Source of the DNA: Dichotomopilus funicola | Taxonomy: Eukaryota > Ascomycota > Sordariomycetes > Sordariales > Chaetomiaceae | Direction: 5' to 3' | Length of the DNA stretch: 64,000 bases | Assembly (NCBI RefSeq): GCF_033296635.1 | Contig: NW_026944099.1 | Location: 82,061-146,060, forward strand | Shown here: positions 22,622-33,288 of the stretch, one piece after another | Numbering within the stretch: the first letter of the stretch is position 1 | Layout: the number at the start of each line of letters is the position of its first letter | Notes under the pieces: generated by a model | What the model saw: only the letters and a program-made list of their open reading frames with translations | Database searches by the model: none | What the model was told of the DNA's origin: nothing | Program-made: the position numbers and the translations under genes

Positions 22622-23484
22622 CGTGATCGCGCGATCGTGAGGGTAAGGTGGGAAGGTGGGGGGATGAAGCTCGGAGCTTTCGTCCAGAGATAGCTTGAGA
22701 AAAGCTTGGAAACGGGAGCTTAGGCTCGCCTGGCGAGGGGCACGCGAGAACGACGAGCTGCTCAAGGGACCCCACTGTGGGGCATTTCCCCAGGTCTCCC
22801 CCACAGCACTACAACCCCAAGAGCCGAGGCCCGGAAGATATCACGTCACGCTAATAACCAGAGTCAATATATCTTCATGGAGAGGACAAGACTTCTTTTG
22901 CATATTTTTGTGATTCTTTCTTTTTTTAAAAAAATTCTTCGGAAACGGTTAGTAACTAATCTTCATCTTGAAACGAAATAAAAAAACGGAAAAAAGAAAG
23001 GGACATCTGATCACTTATCACTTGTACCACTTCACTGATTGCTAACTGCAGCTTTTTAATTCTGGCGTAAAATCACGACTTGTTACGTAGGTGGTGCTGT
23101 TTTAGCCCAGATAGGTCCTGGCCATCATATCCCGGGGCCCCCTTTCAGAAGCTGCGTTCAAAACCCATGTCTTAACCCCATCTTCCAGCTGCCCTCTCCC
23201 CATTTCCTTCCCCTTTCCCTGTCCTTAAGAACCCAGTTGAAGTTTATGGAGCTAAGAATTGAGATCCTCCACGTAAAAATCGGCAGAAAGAAAAGAAGTG
23301 CCTGACCGCATAATTATGGCGAACAAGGCCCGATGCAACGAGAATAAAATTCAAGCAAATTCAAGACTTGGTTGAAGCATTTCGGTAATAGCCCTCGAAC
23401 CTGTGTATCTTCCCAACGCAGCTGCCCGCCCTCTGTAACCCAATTCAAAGCCCAGTCGGTAATATATCCCCGATCTCCGAGGGT
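22622..23484. other. Intergenic region, no gene seen
   Basis: 0.9 kb, AT-rich between 22860 and 23060, with homopolymer A/T runs. Probable promoter of the 224-aa protein gene and 3' region of the zinc-finger gene. No supported reading frame. Confidence 0.5.
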
Positions 23485-25642
23485 CTAGGGCCCCGGCATG
23501 CCCGCGGCAGCACGGCTATGGCGTCTCAGGAGCTCTGGCATCTCGCCGTTGAACAGTGTGTCGAAGCAGTCGTCAATGATGCCACCATCGCTAATGTTTT
23601 GTGCCCGGGTGCGTCGAAGCCAGTACTCAAAGGGGCCGCCTAGAAAACGGACAGATGTCCACGTTAGTAAGTAAGAACGATGGAAAAATAAAAAGGAATA
23701 TGAGAGAGAAAAAAGAAAACGGAGAAGAATGTACGTACGATTCTGCGCCAACGCAGCACCCAACTCAGCGCATCGCTCCGCCGGCGTGTGCTCCCCGTGC
23801 ATCTCGGTAAAGTGCGTAATCATCTTGGAAATGTCCTTGAGCGGCCACTTGCAGGGCGCGGCAGGCGTTCGGCCCGCGCCGGCGAGCAGGTACTTGGGCG
23901 CCGAGCACAGCCGGCACTTCCAGAACCCGAGACGCTGCAGGGCCGTGTTCACCCCCTCTTCGCCGACGGGGTTGTGAGCGGCGTGCTGAACAGGCTGGGC
24001 GTGGTTGGCATGGGGCATGTCCATCTCCGGGGAACCTGCCGACATGCGGACTCGCTTTGCGCCACCGTTGTTAGTGTGGGACGCATTGTTGTGGTAGCCG
24101 TGGTAGAGATGGTCGCCGTCATCGAGGGCTGTGCGCTTGCCGGCCGCGACTAGGCCGCTGCTGCTGCCACCCGACGGAGTACGTCGGCCGGGCGTCGGAA
24201 GAGCCGACCCGCCGTATCCACCGCCCCGGCCGTTTTGTCTGCCGGGCCCGTTGAGGCCGTTCGCCGAATACACCGACTCCATCGCAGGCGCGCCGCGGCC
24301 GTAGTCGCCGCCCCGAACAGCCGAGGACGAAAACGAGAGACCGCCGTTTCGAACGTCACTCCCGCCAGCGCCGCCAAACGACCTACGAGTCCGCGCCTTG
24401 ATCATTTCAATCCGGTGGGTGCAATAGCGGATCTGGTGGCCCAAATCCAGGCAGCGCAATTGCAGAGTGCGCGCCTCTTGGGGAGTGAGCGCGGCCGCGG
24501 GATCGATCGCGGGCACCTTCGCGCCGTCGTCATCTTCGCTGTTGCCGTCCCGGTTTCGCTCATTGAGGTATTGGTCGTCGCGCAGGTGCGCCTCGCAGTA
24601 ATCCAAATCGTAGCGGTAAGCGACGATGTCCTCGTTGAGCTGGCGAACGGTGATCTCTTCGATATCGGAGAACTCATAATCCTGGTAGGTCATACCGTCG
24701 CGATGGTCGACAGGGCCGGCCGACGAGGAGGTAGGCGGTGGAGGCATGGTAATGGATTTCAGGAAGGTGCCGTTGTGGGTTTTGTGGTTTGCGGGGGTGT
24801 TGGGTTTGTTGTAGACGTGGGGCACGTCAGTGTCCATGTCGTCGGCCTCACGGCTGGCCCGGATCGGAATCTCGGTTTTGTCGTTGCCGGTGCGTGGCTT
24901 TGTGTCGGGGAGATCAGCCTCAGCAGCCGGACTGCCGCTGCGGCTATTGCTGTGGTTGCTGTGGGCGGACTCGGTGTCGCTGGAAGGCGTGTCCTGAACC
25001 TTGCCAGCAGGAACGGGGTTCGTTCCTGCGACAATGATGCTGTTCTTCGGGGTAGACTTCGCGGTTGGTGTTTCCTGTGCCGTTTGTTAGTCGGTGTGCT
25101 CATACCCGGATTTGATATGTTTGGCCATGGTGGTGAACGGGTTTGAACTGGGTGGTGTGTTTGCACTTTCTTCCACTCCTCGCCTTGCTTTTTGTTGTTG
25201 CGGTTTTCCAATTTCTTCTTTCTTCCTGCTCGTGACTTCTTCTTGTTCGTGACTTCTTCCCGTTTATGTTTTCTTCTTGTTCCCGACCTCTTCCGGTTAT
25301 CACGAATTCACGCCCGTGGAAAAGTCACGTTCCCAATATCTTACAACCACGGGCTTCCTCCTCTTCACGACTTCTTCTGATTTGTGCTGTGGTCCGATTT
25401 CTGTGTTTCCAGTCCTCTAGTCCTTACCATTTTATCGGCTCGCCTTGTGCCCTAGTATGTGTTGTGCGCGAGTTCTGGGTTTGATTCTCGACTTCGAGAT
25501 TTTGAGACGATGACCAGGTTCGTGAGGCAGGAAGAAAGAGGATCCCAAAGCACGGCACAGGCAGGAAAAAAGAGAACAGAAAAAGAAAACGGGTGAAACT
25601 TACCACCACCTGCGGCTGTGAGCGCTTTAGAGCCGGCGCCAT
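23485..25642 (-). CDS. Putative zinc-finger protein, unrecognised family
   Basis: Predicted 509-aa protein in three exons: 25642-25604, 25074-23739 and 23639-23485. The 39-nt first exon encodes MAPALKRSQPQVV. It is followed by an unusually long 529-nt intron whose end has a clear CTAAC branch site and CACAG acceptor. The second intron (99 nt) joins ..LAQNRGPFEYWLRRTR.. in frame. After a disordered acidic N-terminus, a helical domain spans about 141-235 (MTYQDYEFSDIEEITVRQLN to TLQLRCLDLGHQIRYC). A Gly/Ser-rich linker follows. Then comes a probable zinc site at about 398-440 (WKCRLCSAP with C-x2-C, then MITHFTEMHGEH with spaced His). The C-terminus is helical and conserved-looking (GGIIDDCFDTLFNGEMPELL). 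A nuclear regulatory role is possible, but the family is unknown to me. If exon 1 is wrong, the next start would be 24837. Confidence 0.75.
25210..25300. repeat. CGTGACTTCTTC repeats inside an intron
   Basis: Imperfect copies of TCGTGACTTCTTC and CTTCTTGTTC alternate within the long first intron of the zinc-finger gene. A further diverged copy (CACGACTTCTTC) lies near 25366. On the coding strand the tract is purine-rich GAAGAAGTCACGA. Confidence 0.7.
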
Positions 25643-27240
25643 GAATATCGTGGCGAATTAGATTGAAGATGAGTGTGAGGATATTTGCGGATACGATCTG
25701 GGGGGTTGCTCGCTGAGATTCGACGAGATGGTGTGTGAGGGTGTGAAGCTTTGAGGATGTATGTTGTTTGGGGTGGAATTGCTCGTCCGCCGAGAAGTTG
25801 GTATTTGTGCGTGGTTGGCCGCCAATCTTCTGTTCCCTTTGTTCTTTTTGATTTTGAGCTTGGGATTGAAGAACTGGAAACCGACACGGAGACGGGGGTT
25901 GAAAATTGAAAACGAGGAAGTTACGGCAGGGAATGGGCAGCTCACGGGAAACTGTGAAAAAGAAACGGGCGAAAAAGAAAAATCCAAGAGATGGGAAGGG
26001 CTGAAGACGACTATACCAAAAAGCGGCCTTCCCAAAGCATGGAGGGGCAGATGGAGACCGGCTTTGTCCTTCCCTCTTTTTTCTTTCTTCACTCCCTTTT
26101 CCTTTTTCTCTTTTTCTCTTTTTCCGGATTCAAGGGCTCCCATTGGCTGGTATCTGTCTCCACCCTCCTTCGTCTGACATTGCGATTGGACGAGATCGGC
26201 ACTCCCTGTCCACCAAGGCACATCCTTTTCGTTTTTTATTTGGTTTATATTTTGCTCTTCTTCTCCAATACGACTGTAGGATGATGGAGTGTTTCAGCGG
26301 CTTTGCTGGGGAGCGAGGCCATTCATTGCCACTGCATCCATTTCTGTGACAAAGGATTGACTGGACAAAGAAAAATGACTGACGAGTCCGAGACATGATC
26401 GATTTTGAATAAAGGATATGGTGGTGCTAATTGGCGGCAATAATCAATAGTGAAATCGGCTTGATCCAAACGATGTTAAAAAGGGGGGGAAGACCCAGAA
26501 AACTTGAAATCGGATCGTGACTTGAGCTAACATTTCAAAGTTTCGCCTGTAAGAATGAGAGAATTCAATTTTAACTCAAATTTTCACCTCAGGAATGGAG
26601 CATTAGTTTACGACCATAATTACAGGGTGTTCTCGAATCTCGAGCAAGATTGGCTTCTGAGAGCTGAAGCACAGGATTTATTTAGCATGCCGCCTTTATC
26701 GACCGCAAGCATACATTCAAAGAAGTAACCGGATTCTGCGCTTCCACGATGCCAACACGGAAATGGTTCGCCGAACAGGGCACAAAAGGCTTGTTTCAGA
26801 ATAGCCTTGGTGATAGCGCTGGTTGCGCGAACGGAGAAAATAGCACCTGAAACTTTAGTGTTAGTGCCGAGTATGGCTCCAAGTGTCGGCTTGGACTATA
26901 CCCCGGATAAATGTTGGGGAGTTATAGCCCGGGTGCCCTCGCAATTTATTGTCCAGTTATTCTGGGCGGTTTGGCAATTTAATTACCCGACCGGCTGCAC
27001 TTTAAGGCATGCTTAAGAGTTGCAGTGATGGTCAAGCCAAGGTTAATCAATCAATCATAATGGAGTGCCAGTGAATGCCATGTGTCCTTATTGTATCTAG
27101 CCTTTCTAATAGTTGAGTTTTAAACAGCGATCCATCACAAAAGTAACCATTGACGCAGTATTTCAAACCTCCCATGTTTTCATGTCTTATTCCACTAATC
27201 AACCATTGAACTACACACGACGATATCCCCCCGGCAAAAG
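25643..27240. other. Divergent intergenic region, no gene seen
   Basis: 1.6 kb between the zinc-finger gene (-) and the SET-domain gene (+). It has a G/A-rich block near 25850-26000 and a T/C-rich block near 26065-26125. AT content rises from 26400 to 27130. No supported reading frame or RNA gene. Confidence 0.5.
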
Positions 27241-28831
27241 ATGTTCACACCACATCCCAAACACCACCACCCATGGTCTCACCTTCGCCAAACCCTCTTC
27301 CTCCTCCTCCTCGCATTCTCTTCCCCCACAATCCACGCCTCCCAACACCCCCGGGACCTCCCCACGCGAGACTGGACCCGCAGCTCCTGGACCGTCCACC
27401 ACCACCATCACCACCCAACCTGTCCCCTCCCGACAGACGCTTCTCCTTGGTCTCTACCCCCTCTTTGTCCCGAACCTGTCGGCGACGACGCAGTGGGAGA
27501 TGCCGACGGCACCTGGGCCCGGCCCGCTAGTACCGACTGCGTGTTCACCGCGCGACATTTCCGCGGCGGTCAGGGGTTTAGCTTGATTACCACGCCTGAG
27601 ATAGCGGCGAGTGTGGCTGGCTCTGGCGCGTTGGATGATGGGGATGTGGCGGGGGTGTTGCGCGGGCAGCTTGCTGCGTATCGAACTCCCGGTGCGGCCG
27701 CTACTGATAATACGTCGAGGGGTGATAGTAATTTGGCATGGACGCCAGCGTATGAGATCCGGGATATACCCGGCCGCGATAAAGGCATGACTGCGGCGAG
27801 CGCGTTGAACGGGCATGAGATCATCATGACGGGGTTTCCGGTGCTGGTGATTCGGATGGATTTTGTGAATGGGGAGGTGTTTAGCGAGGGACAGAAGAGT
27901 AGCATGATGGATGTTGGGTTGCGACGGTTAGGCGAGGAGCAGTGGGCGGCTGTGATGGGTCTGGCGAAGATGTCAGGGGATGAGAATGTGGTGTTGGATG
28001 TGTTGCAGACGAATGGGTTTGGGGTGGATGTTGGGGGGGTGCCGCATTTGGCGTTGTTTATCGATGGTTCGGTGAGTTATCTTCGGGGGCGGTAATTCTT
28101 TATTATTCGGCGGATTGAGTATTAACAGTGTTTGGCAGAGGGTGAACCATGACTGCCACCCAAAGTAAGTTGAGATACCCTCACAAGTATGCTTTGATGG
28201 TTGCTAATAATGGGCCCAGTGCCTTCTGGCGGTTCAATAGTAACAGGATGGCAATGGAAATCGTTTCCCTCCGCCCAATCCAGCCCGGGGAAGAAATCAC
28301 CCACAGTTGTAAGCCATCTCACTCACCATCTCCCCACCAGACCCCCGGATGTTACTCACAACATTCAAAGACGCTCCGCTGGGCTACCCCCACGCCGACC
28401 GCCAAACCATCCTCCAGCCCTGGGGATTCACCTGCACCTGCGACCTGTGCACCGCACCAGAGGAAGTCCGCTCTCTCTCAGATACCCGCCGCTCCCGACT
28501 CATCGACATCCACCACACGCTCGGCCAAGCCGCCGATCTAGGCGATGGCGAATCACAGGAAAAACGCGAAAAGCGGATTGGTGAATTGGTCTTAGAGGCT
28601 TTCTCGCTGATCGAGCAGGAGGATCTGTACCCTCAGCTCGTGGAGTATTATGAGCGGTTTGCGAGGGCGTATCTGATGGTGGGGGATGCGAAGCGTGGGC
28701 GAGCGTTTGCAGAGGAGACAGAGCGGATGTGGCTGTTGTTTGGGGGAGGAGAGGAGCATGAGTATGTGGATGGGTTGAAGGCGTTGTGGGCGGCGGTGAA
28801 GGAGGCGGAGGAGGAACAGGATGAGGAATGA
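27241..28831 (+). CDS. SET-domain protein with predicted signal peptide
   Basis: Predicted 478-aa protein in four exons: 27241-28071, 28139-28164, 28220-28308 and 28341-28831. Exon 2 is only 26 nt and encodes the conserved RVNHDCHP motif. All joins keep frame and give ..FIDGSRVNHDCHPNAFWRF.. and ..EEITHSYPRML... The SET domain begins near 97 with a GQGFSLIT cofactor loop and includes NHDCHPN (280-286) and GEEITHSY. A post-SET cysteine cluster (FTCTCDLC) follows, then a helical C-terminus (ELVLEAFSLIEQEDLYPQLV) and an acidic tail. SET proteins normally methylate lysine in the nucleus or cytosol. Here the first 34 residues (RQTLFLLLLAFSSPTIHAS core) look like a secretory signal, as in some other fungal SET proteins, so an extracellular or ER location is predicted. 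The substrate is unknown. The stop lies 82 bp from the stop of the convergent Sfh5 gene. Confidence 0.85.
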
Positions 28832-28913
28832 AATTGAACAAGAGGGGGGTGGAAATTCTGCTCAGGCGAGCATACCGAACAAGATTAAATTCATACTCGT
28901 TAAAGAATATGTT

Positions 28914-30262
28914 CTACAATTCCCTTTCAGCCGCCCGTTCTTCCAGTTCACTGGTCTCATGAACCTCGTCAGCCAGCAGCGGCCCAGTGCCCTGCTCCTC
29001 CAGCGCAGCCCCCTTCCCACCATAGTTGGCCGGCAACTTCTCCCCCAGGGTCACCACCTTGCTCTGCCCAAATTCAGCCGCGAGATTGCCACCGTTCGAC
29101 ATGGGGTGGAACTTCTTGATCGTCTTGGGCGCCACAAACAGCTTCATGAACGTGTACACGAACCCCATGATAGCAGGCACGTTGACGAAGAACTTCTCCT
29201 TGAGCAGTTCCGGGTAGTTCTGGGCGAACACCTTGATGGTCTCGGCGCTGGCCGTCTTGACTTGAGGTGACTGGCGCAGGAAGCTGATGGACTTGTAGTC
29301 GTGCACCTGGAAGATCTTGTAGGGGTCTTCCTCGGCTGTGATCGGCTGGGTGGCTGAGTTGAGGTCCAGTGCTTGCAGAGCTTGCTCCATCAGGGCAACG
29401 CGCCAGTTCAAGAAGCTGGACACAGGGGTTGGTTAGCTCGCTGGGGTGGGAGATACTGTCAAACGTGACTTCTGGGGACAAGGAATAATACTCACTCCTG
29501 CAAATCCCCAAACGTCTCATCAATCGACTTGACGCTCCCATAAATGTTCCATGTAAACACTTCATTACCAGTAGGCTCCGTCGACCCTTCCTGCCGATAC
29601 TGCGTCACATACCCCAACCCCTCGAACTTGGCCCTGAGGTACGCTTTCTTGACCAGTTCCACGGGTCTCGCCTGGGAGCGCCAGTGCAGCGTCTTGATCA
29701 GCTGGTCCTTCGCCTTGGCTAGGTCACCATCATTGGCGTTGAGGTACTTTTGAAGAATGATACGCGTGGGGATGTGGGTCTCCGGGTCGGCGAGCGTCAC
29801 ACCCCAGATCTCGGGGTGTTTTTCGGCTTTCGCGGCGGCCCAGAGCTTATCGATGGGGGTTGGTTCGCCGGCTGGGATGACGGCGTCCTTAGTTTCGGTG
29901 GCTACAGGGGCGGCGTCGTCATTGATTTCAGTGGCTGCAGCGGCGGCCGCTGGAGCGTCGGACTCCGTTTTGGCTGCTGTTTCTGAATCTGTGGCTGCAG
30001 GAGCCGCAACGGATTCGGACGTGGGCGGGTCTGATGGCCCAGCAGCCGCCGGGGGTTCGTCAGATGCCGGAGCTGCAGCCGTGGATTCGTCAGACACCGG
30101 AGCCACCGCCGCAGCCGGGGCTGGAGCCGGGGTGTCCGTGGTGGCCGGAGCTTCTGTTGCCTCTGAAGCATTGGTGGTGCTGCTCGCGGCGGCGGTGTCT
30201 GAAGTGGGGGTGTCTTCCGCCGTTGCCGTGGCTGGCACGGCCTGTTGTTCGGCGGCGCTCAT
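28914..30262 (-). CDS. sfh5: Phosphatidylinositol transfer protein Sfh5 (CRAL-TRIO)
   Basis: Non-classical Sec14-type lipid transfer protein, expected at ER and plasma membrane contact regions. It has 422 aa in two exons, 30262-29496 and 29415-28914, with an 81-nt intron (GTGAGT/CAG) that joins ..FGDLQDFLNWRVALMEQ.. in frame. The first 130 residues are an Ala/Pro/Thr/Glu-rich disordered arm of the kind seen in filamentous-fungal Sfh5. The CRAL-TRIO N domain follows (EIWGVTLADPETHIPTRIIL, KAKDQLIKTLHWR), then the lipid-binding fold (VHDYKSISFLR, FAQNYPELLKEKFFVNVPAI, GFVYTFMKLFVAPKTIKKF). The tail is acidic. Fungal Sfh5 homologues have been linked to phosphatidylinositol transfer, and yeast Sfh5 was reported to bind haem. 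Neither activity can be read directly from this sequence. Confidence 0.92.
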
Positions 30263-31805
30263 ATTTGATGAGTTTGTTGTGACACAAAAAGCATAAAGAC
30301 GAAGTGATGATGGTGTGCCCTATTGTGGATTGAAATAGTCTAGTTATGGGACGTGAGAAATGACGAAATGACCGTGGGAAGTCAACGCTCAGGCGGTGTG
30401 CAAGCCCATCAATGAGGTAACTGCCGTCTGTCGCCGGCGCGAACTGTCTCGATGTAACCCTAAGAGGCCCACCGGGATCAATCGGAAGTTTTTGGCTGGC
30501 CCCACCTCGCAACGGTCCGGGCGTTCCCTTTGGACGGACCCACACAGTACGTCTGATATAATTATTCAACGATACACAGTTTCTCTTGCCTGAGCTCCTG
30601 AGTCCTCCCTCACTCTGGTTTACACGTGTAAGCAACCACAAGTAGTACAGCGGAGCGAAGCATGTTTCGCGAGATTGCGTGAAAATTAGGCCAAAAAAAC
30701 GGAAGGGACGGCATGGCTCTTGACCTCCTTACATGCACGGCATCATGGCTCGTATCAGCAAGTCGCCGGTTGTGACACTGGTAACCGCCCGTGGCCGAGA
30801 TAGACACGGTCGGTTAACTTCGAATTCTCGGTCATCGTTATGTCCCCTGAACTCAGTCGGTTTTCTGAGTTCTATTTTCATCCGTCGGCGCAATATAGAG
30901 GCGCCTCTAGTTTACGAAATATTGCTATTGCAGTGGTTTATTTCTCCCAATGATCATTAATTATCTGCTCGGCGACTGTAATTTTCTACATGGCCTCTCA
31001 CAATTGACAAAGGGCTGTGTAATTACCTGGAGGGCTTTCTGACATCAAAATAAGCTTGCGCTAGTGCCGGCGATTCTCTATCGTGAGGCGCCACAGCGGG
31101 TCCAGGCCGAGACGTTGAGGACCTGCTCGGCCCAGATCTACGGCCCGACTTTGTTGGGGGTTACTAAATACTTGGCATTGTTTAGAGGGACAGCAGACTT
31201 GACCGGGGGTACTTACATGTATGCATAAGGTACACTTCCTACCTTAGGTAGGTAAGGTAGGAACAGAATCTGTATTCCCATTACTTACAAGACTACCACG
31301 TGGGACAGGCCCGCACCGGCCCGTCGTTTTCCAGGTCCGCCAATTCTCGGAGATAATGCCGAGACGCAATTGTTGGCCGCCAACAATGCATGCCATACCG
31401 TGCAATATTCTGAATGGAGCCAACAGAAACTGTGGCGGATGCTGGTGTTGGCGGACAGCAGGTGGAAATTACACTCTGACCATTGGGATTGTTCTCCCCC
31501 CCGAACTTGCCATTGTTTTGATTCCGCCCACTTCATCTCTGCCCGGACCAGTTGAGCGCGCGGCGGGTATGAAATTTGTTAGTATTGTTCAAGGCAAGGA
31601 ATACCAAAACGACAACGGATTGTACTTGCTTGCAAAAAGGTATGAGCGGTTGGGAGAGGAAACGGATGTTCGATCGACTGGTTTATACAAATCCTCAAAC
31701 TTCCTAACTCATCCTTTTCTCTTTCACCATCTCTGCAGTTCACCTCTCATTTCAAACACCATCACAACGCAACAGCATCAGCAAGATTGAAGACTCAATT
31801 TCATC
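30263..31805. other. Divergent intergenic region, no gene seen
   Basis: 1.5 kb upstream of both sfh5 (-) and the aspartic protease (+). It includes a perfect 8-bp inverted repeat with TAGG words at 31240-31261. Short frames are not supported. Presumed promoters. Confidence 0.5.
31240..31261. repeat. Hairpin CTACCTTA-GGTAGG-TAAGGTAG
   Basis: Two perfect 8-nt arms (CTACCTTA and TAAGGTAG) flank a 6-nt GGTAGG loop. It sits about 545 bp before the aspartic protease start. It also belongs to the recurrent CCTACC word class noted in several other intergenic spots in this window. Confidence 0.8.
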
Positions 31806-33288
31806 ATGATGATGAGCAAACTGCTGTGCTTGGCCTGGTTCGGCGGGCTGGTCCGCTCGGCAGCGGTTCCCGAACCTGACGGTTACCTCGAGCCGATACC
31901 TGAACACCTCTCACCCATCCAGTTCGGCAACGGAGCTTTGGCACGCGGCGTCAAAGCCAGGCCTGCCAACATCGACTTGGACGTGTGGAGAAATGGCACG
32001 GCAGATCTGCAGTGGTACGGCGAAATCACCGCTGGTACCCCTCCGCAGAAGTTGTGAGTTTTCTTTATCACCAAGTTTGGACCTCGGCCTAAGTGGAAGC
32101 TAATCAGCCTTTGCACACACACACAACAGTAAACTCATCTTCGACACCGGCGCTTCCATCATGCTCGTGGGACAAAAGAACTGCACCACCTGCGGCGACC
32201 ACGCTCTCTTCGACCCATCCAACTCCAGCACTTTCTCACCGCAGCCCAACCGCACCCTGCTCATCACCTTCGGCCAAGGCGCCGGAACCGTCTCGTCTCC
32301 CGAGGTGCAAGGCGCCAACTGCACCGTCGTGACCGACACCATACGAATGGCCGGCCTCGCGCCCGGAGGCGACAACCCCACCAGCGAGTTCGCGATATAC
32401 TCGACCTACTCGCCTGGTCTGCGCGACCAGCCGCTGGATGGGCTATTCGGGCTGAGCTCAACGCCGACTTCCTTCTGGAACGAGACCGAGGGCGAGTTCA
32501 CTCCCATCTACTGGGGGCTGGTAAAGACTGGCCAAATCCCAGGACCAGAGTTCAGCTTTTCTTTCACGCCCAGCAAGAAGCCCTGTAGCGGGGACCACTC
32601 TCATCATCACGGTCGCCAACCACCCCAATACCAAGCCGGCGTCCTCACCCTCGGCGGCACCGACCGCACCCTCTACCTCCCCAACACCCTCCGCAAAATC
32701 CCCCTCAACTGGGAACTCTCCTCCTCCCGCTGGCGGTGGGTCGTCGACGTCCTAGGCGCCCGCGTCAGCACCACCAACCCCCCAACCACCTCCCCACCGG
32801 ACGACGCGTCCGCCCCGGGCTGGTCCCCCCCGCTCAACGGCTCCCTCGACGCCGTCACCCTCGTCGACACAGGCGGCGCCTCCATCACCACCCCGGACCG
32901 CGAGACCACCGCCGCCATCTACGCACTCATGTCCCCCACCATCCAACCGCTCGATAACTTCGGTTCCTGGGGCGCGCCCTGCGATTTACTGGAGCGTGTC
33001 GCACGCGACGTGCTTTTTACCGCGGGCAACGCCACGCACAAGGTCGATGCGGTCGTGCGGAGGGAGTATGTGAATGTGGGGGAGTACCCGGGGAAGCCGG
33101 GGGTTTGTCAGGGGGTGTTTACGGACCCTGGGAGGGTGGCGAGGGAGCCGGTGCGGGGGAGGCCGGCGTGGATTTTTGGGACGCCGTGGTTGAGGTCGTA
33201 TTATACGGTTTGGAATGGGGTGGAGGGGACATCGGGTTTGCTACGCCGGTGGGCCTGGATAGGGATTAAGGGGAGGACATACCACTAG
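31806..33288 (+). CDS. Secreted aspartic protease-like protein (family A1, atypical)
   Basis: A 468-aa protein in two exons, 31806-32053 and 32130-33288; the 76-nt intron (GTGAGT/CAG) joins ..PQKFKLIFDTGAS.. in frame. It starts with three consecutive Met codons and a signal peptide (LLCLAWFGGLVRSAA), followed by a propeptide-like stretch. The pepsin fold is shown by the first active-site loop FDTGAS (D88), the second LVDTGGAS (D329) and the C-terminal IFGTPWLRSYYTVWN motif. Both catalytic Asp are present. The flap segment reads LLITFGQGAG, with Phe near residue 130 where the flap Tyr is usual. DTGGAS replaces the usual DTG[ST][ST]. Several N-x-S/T sites suggest glycosylation. It could be a weakly active or specialised secreted or cell-wall protease. 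There are no GPI features at the C-terminus. Confidence 0.88.

Noticed and set aside
22622..22804. 61-residue N-terminal extension of the 224-aa protein
   Set aside because: In frame, but rich in Ser/Pro/Arg with no conserved look, and it would bury the MGLIKK hydrophobic start.
29757..30296. 179-codon plus-strand frame rich in Ala/Ser/Val
   Set aside because: It is the antisense shadow of the Ala/Pro-rich N-terminal arm of the Sfh5 gene.
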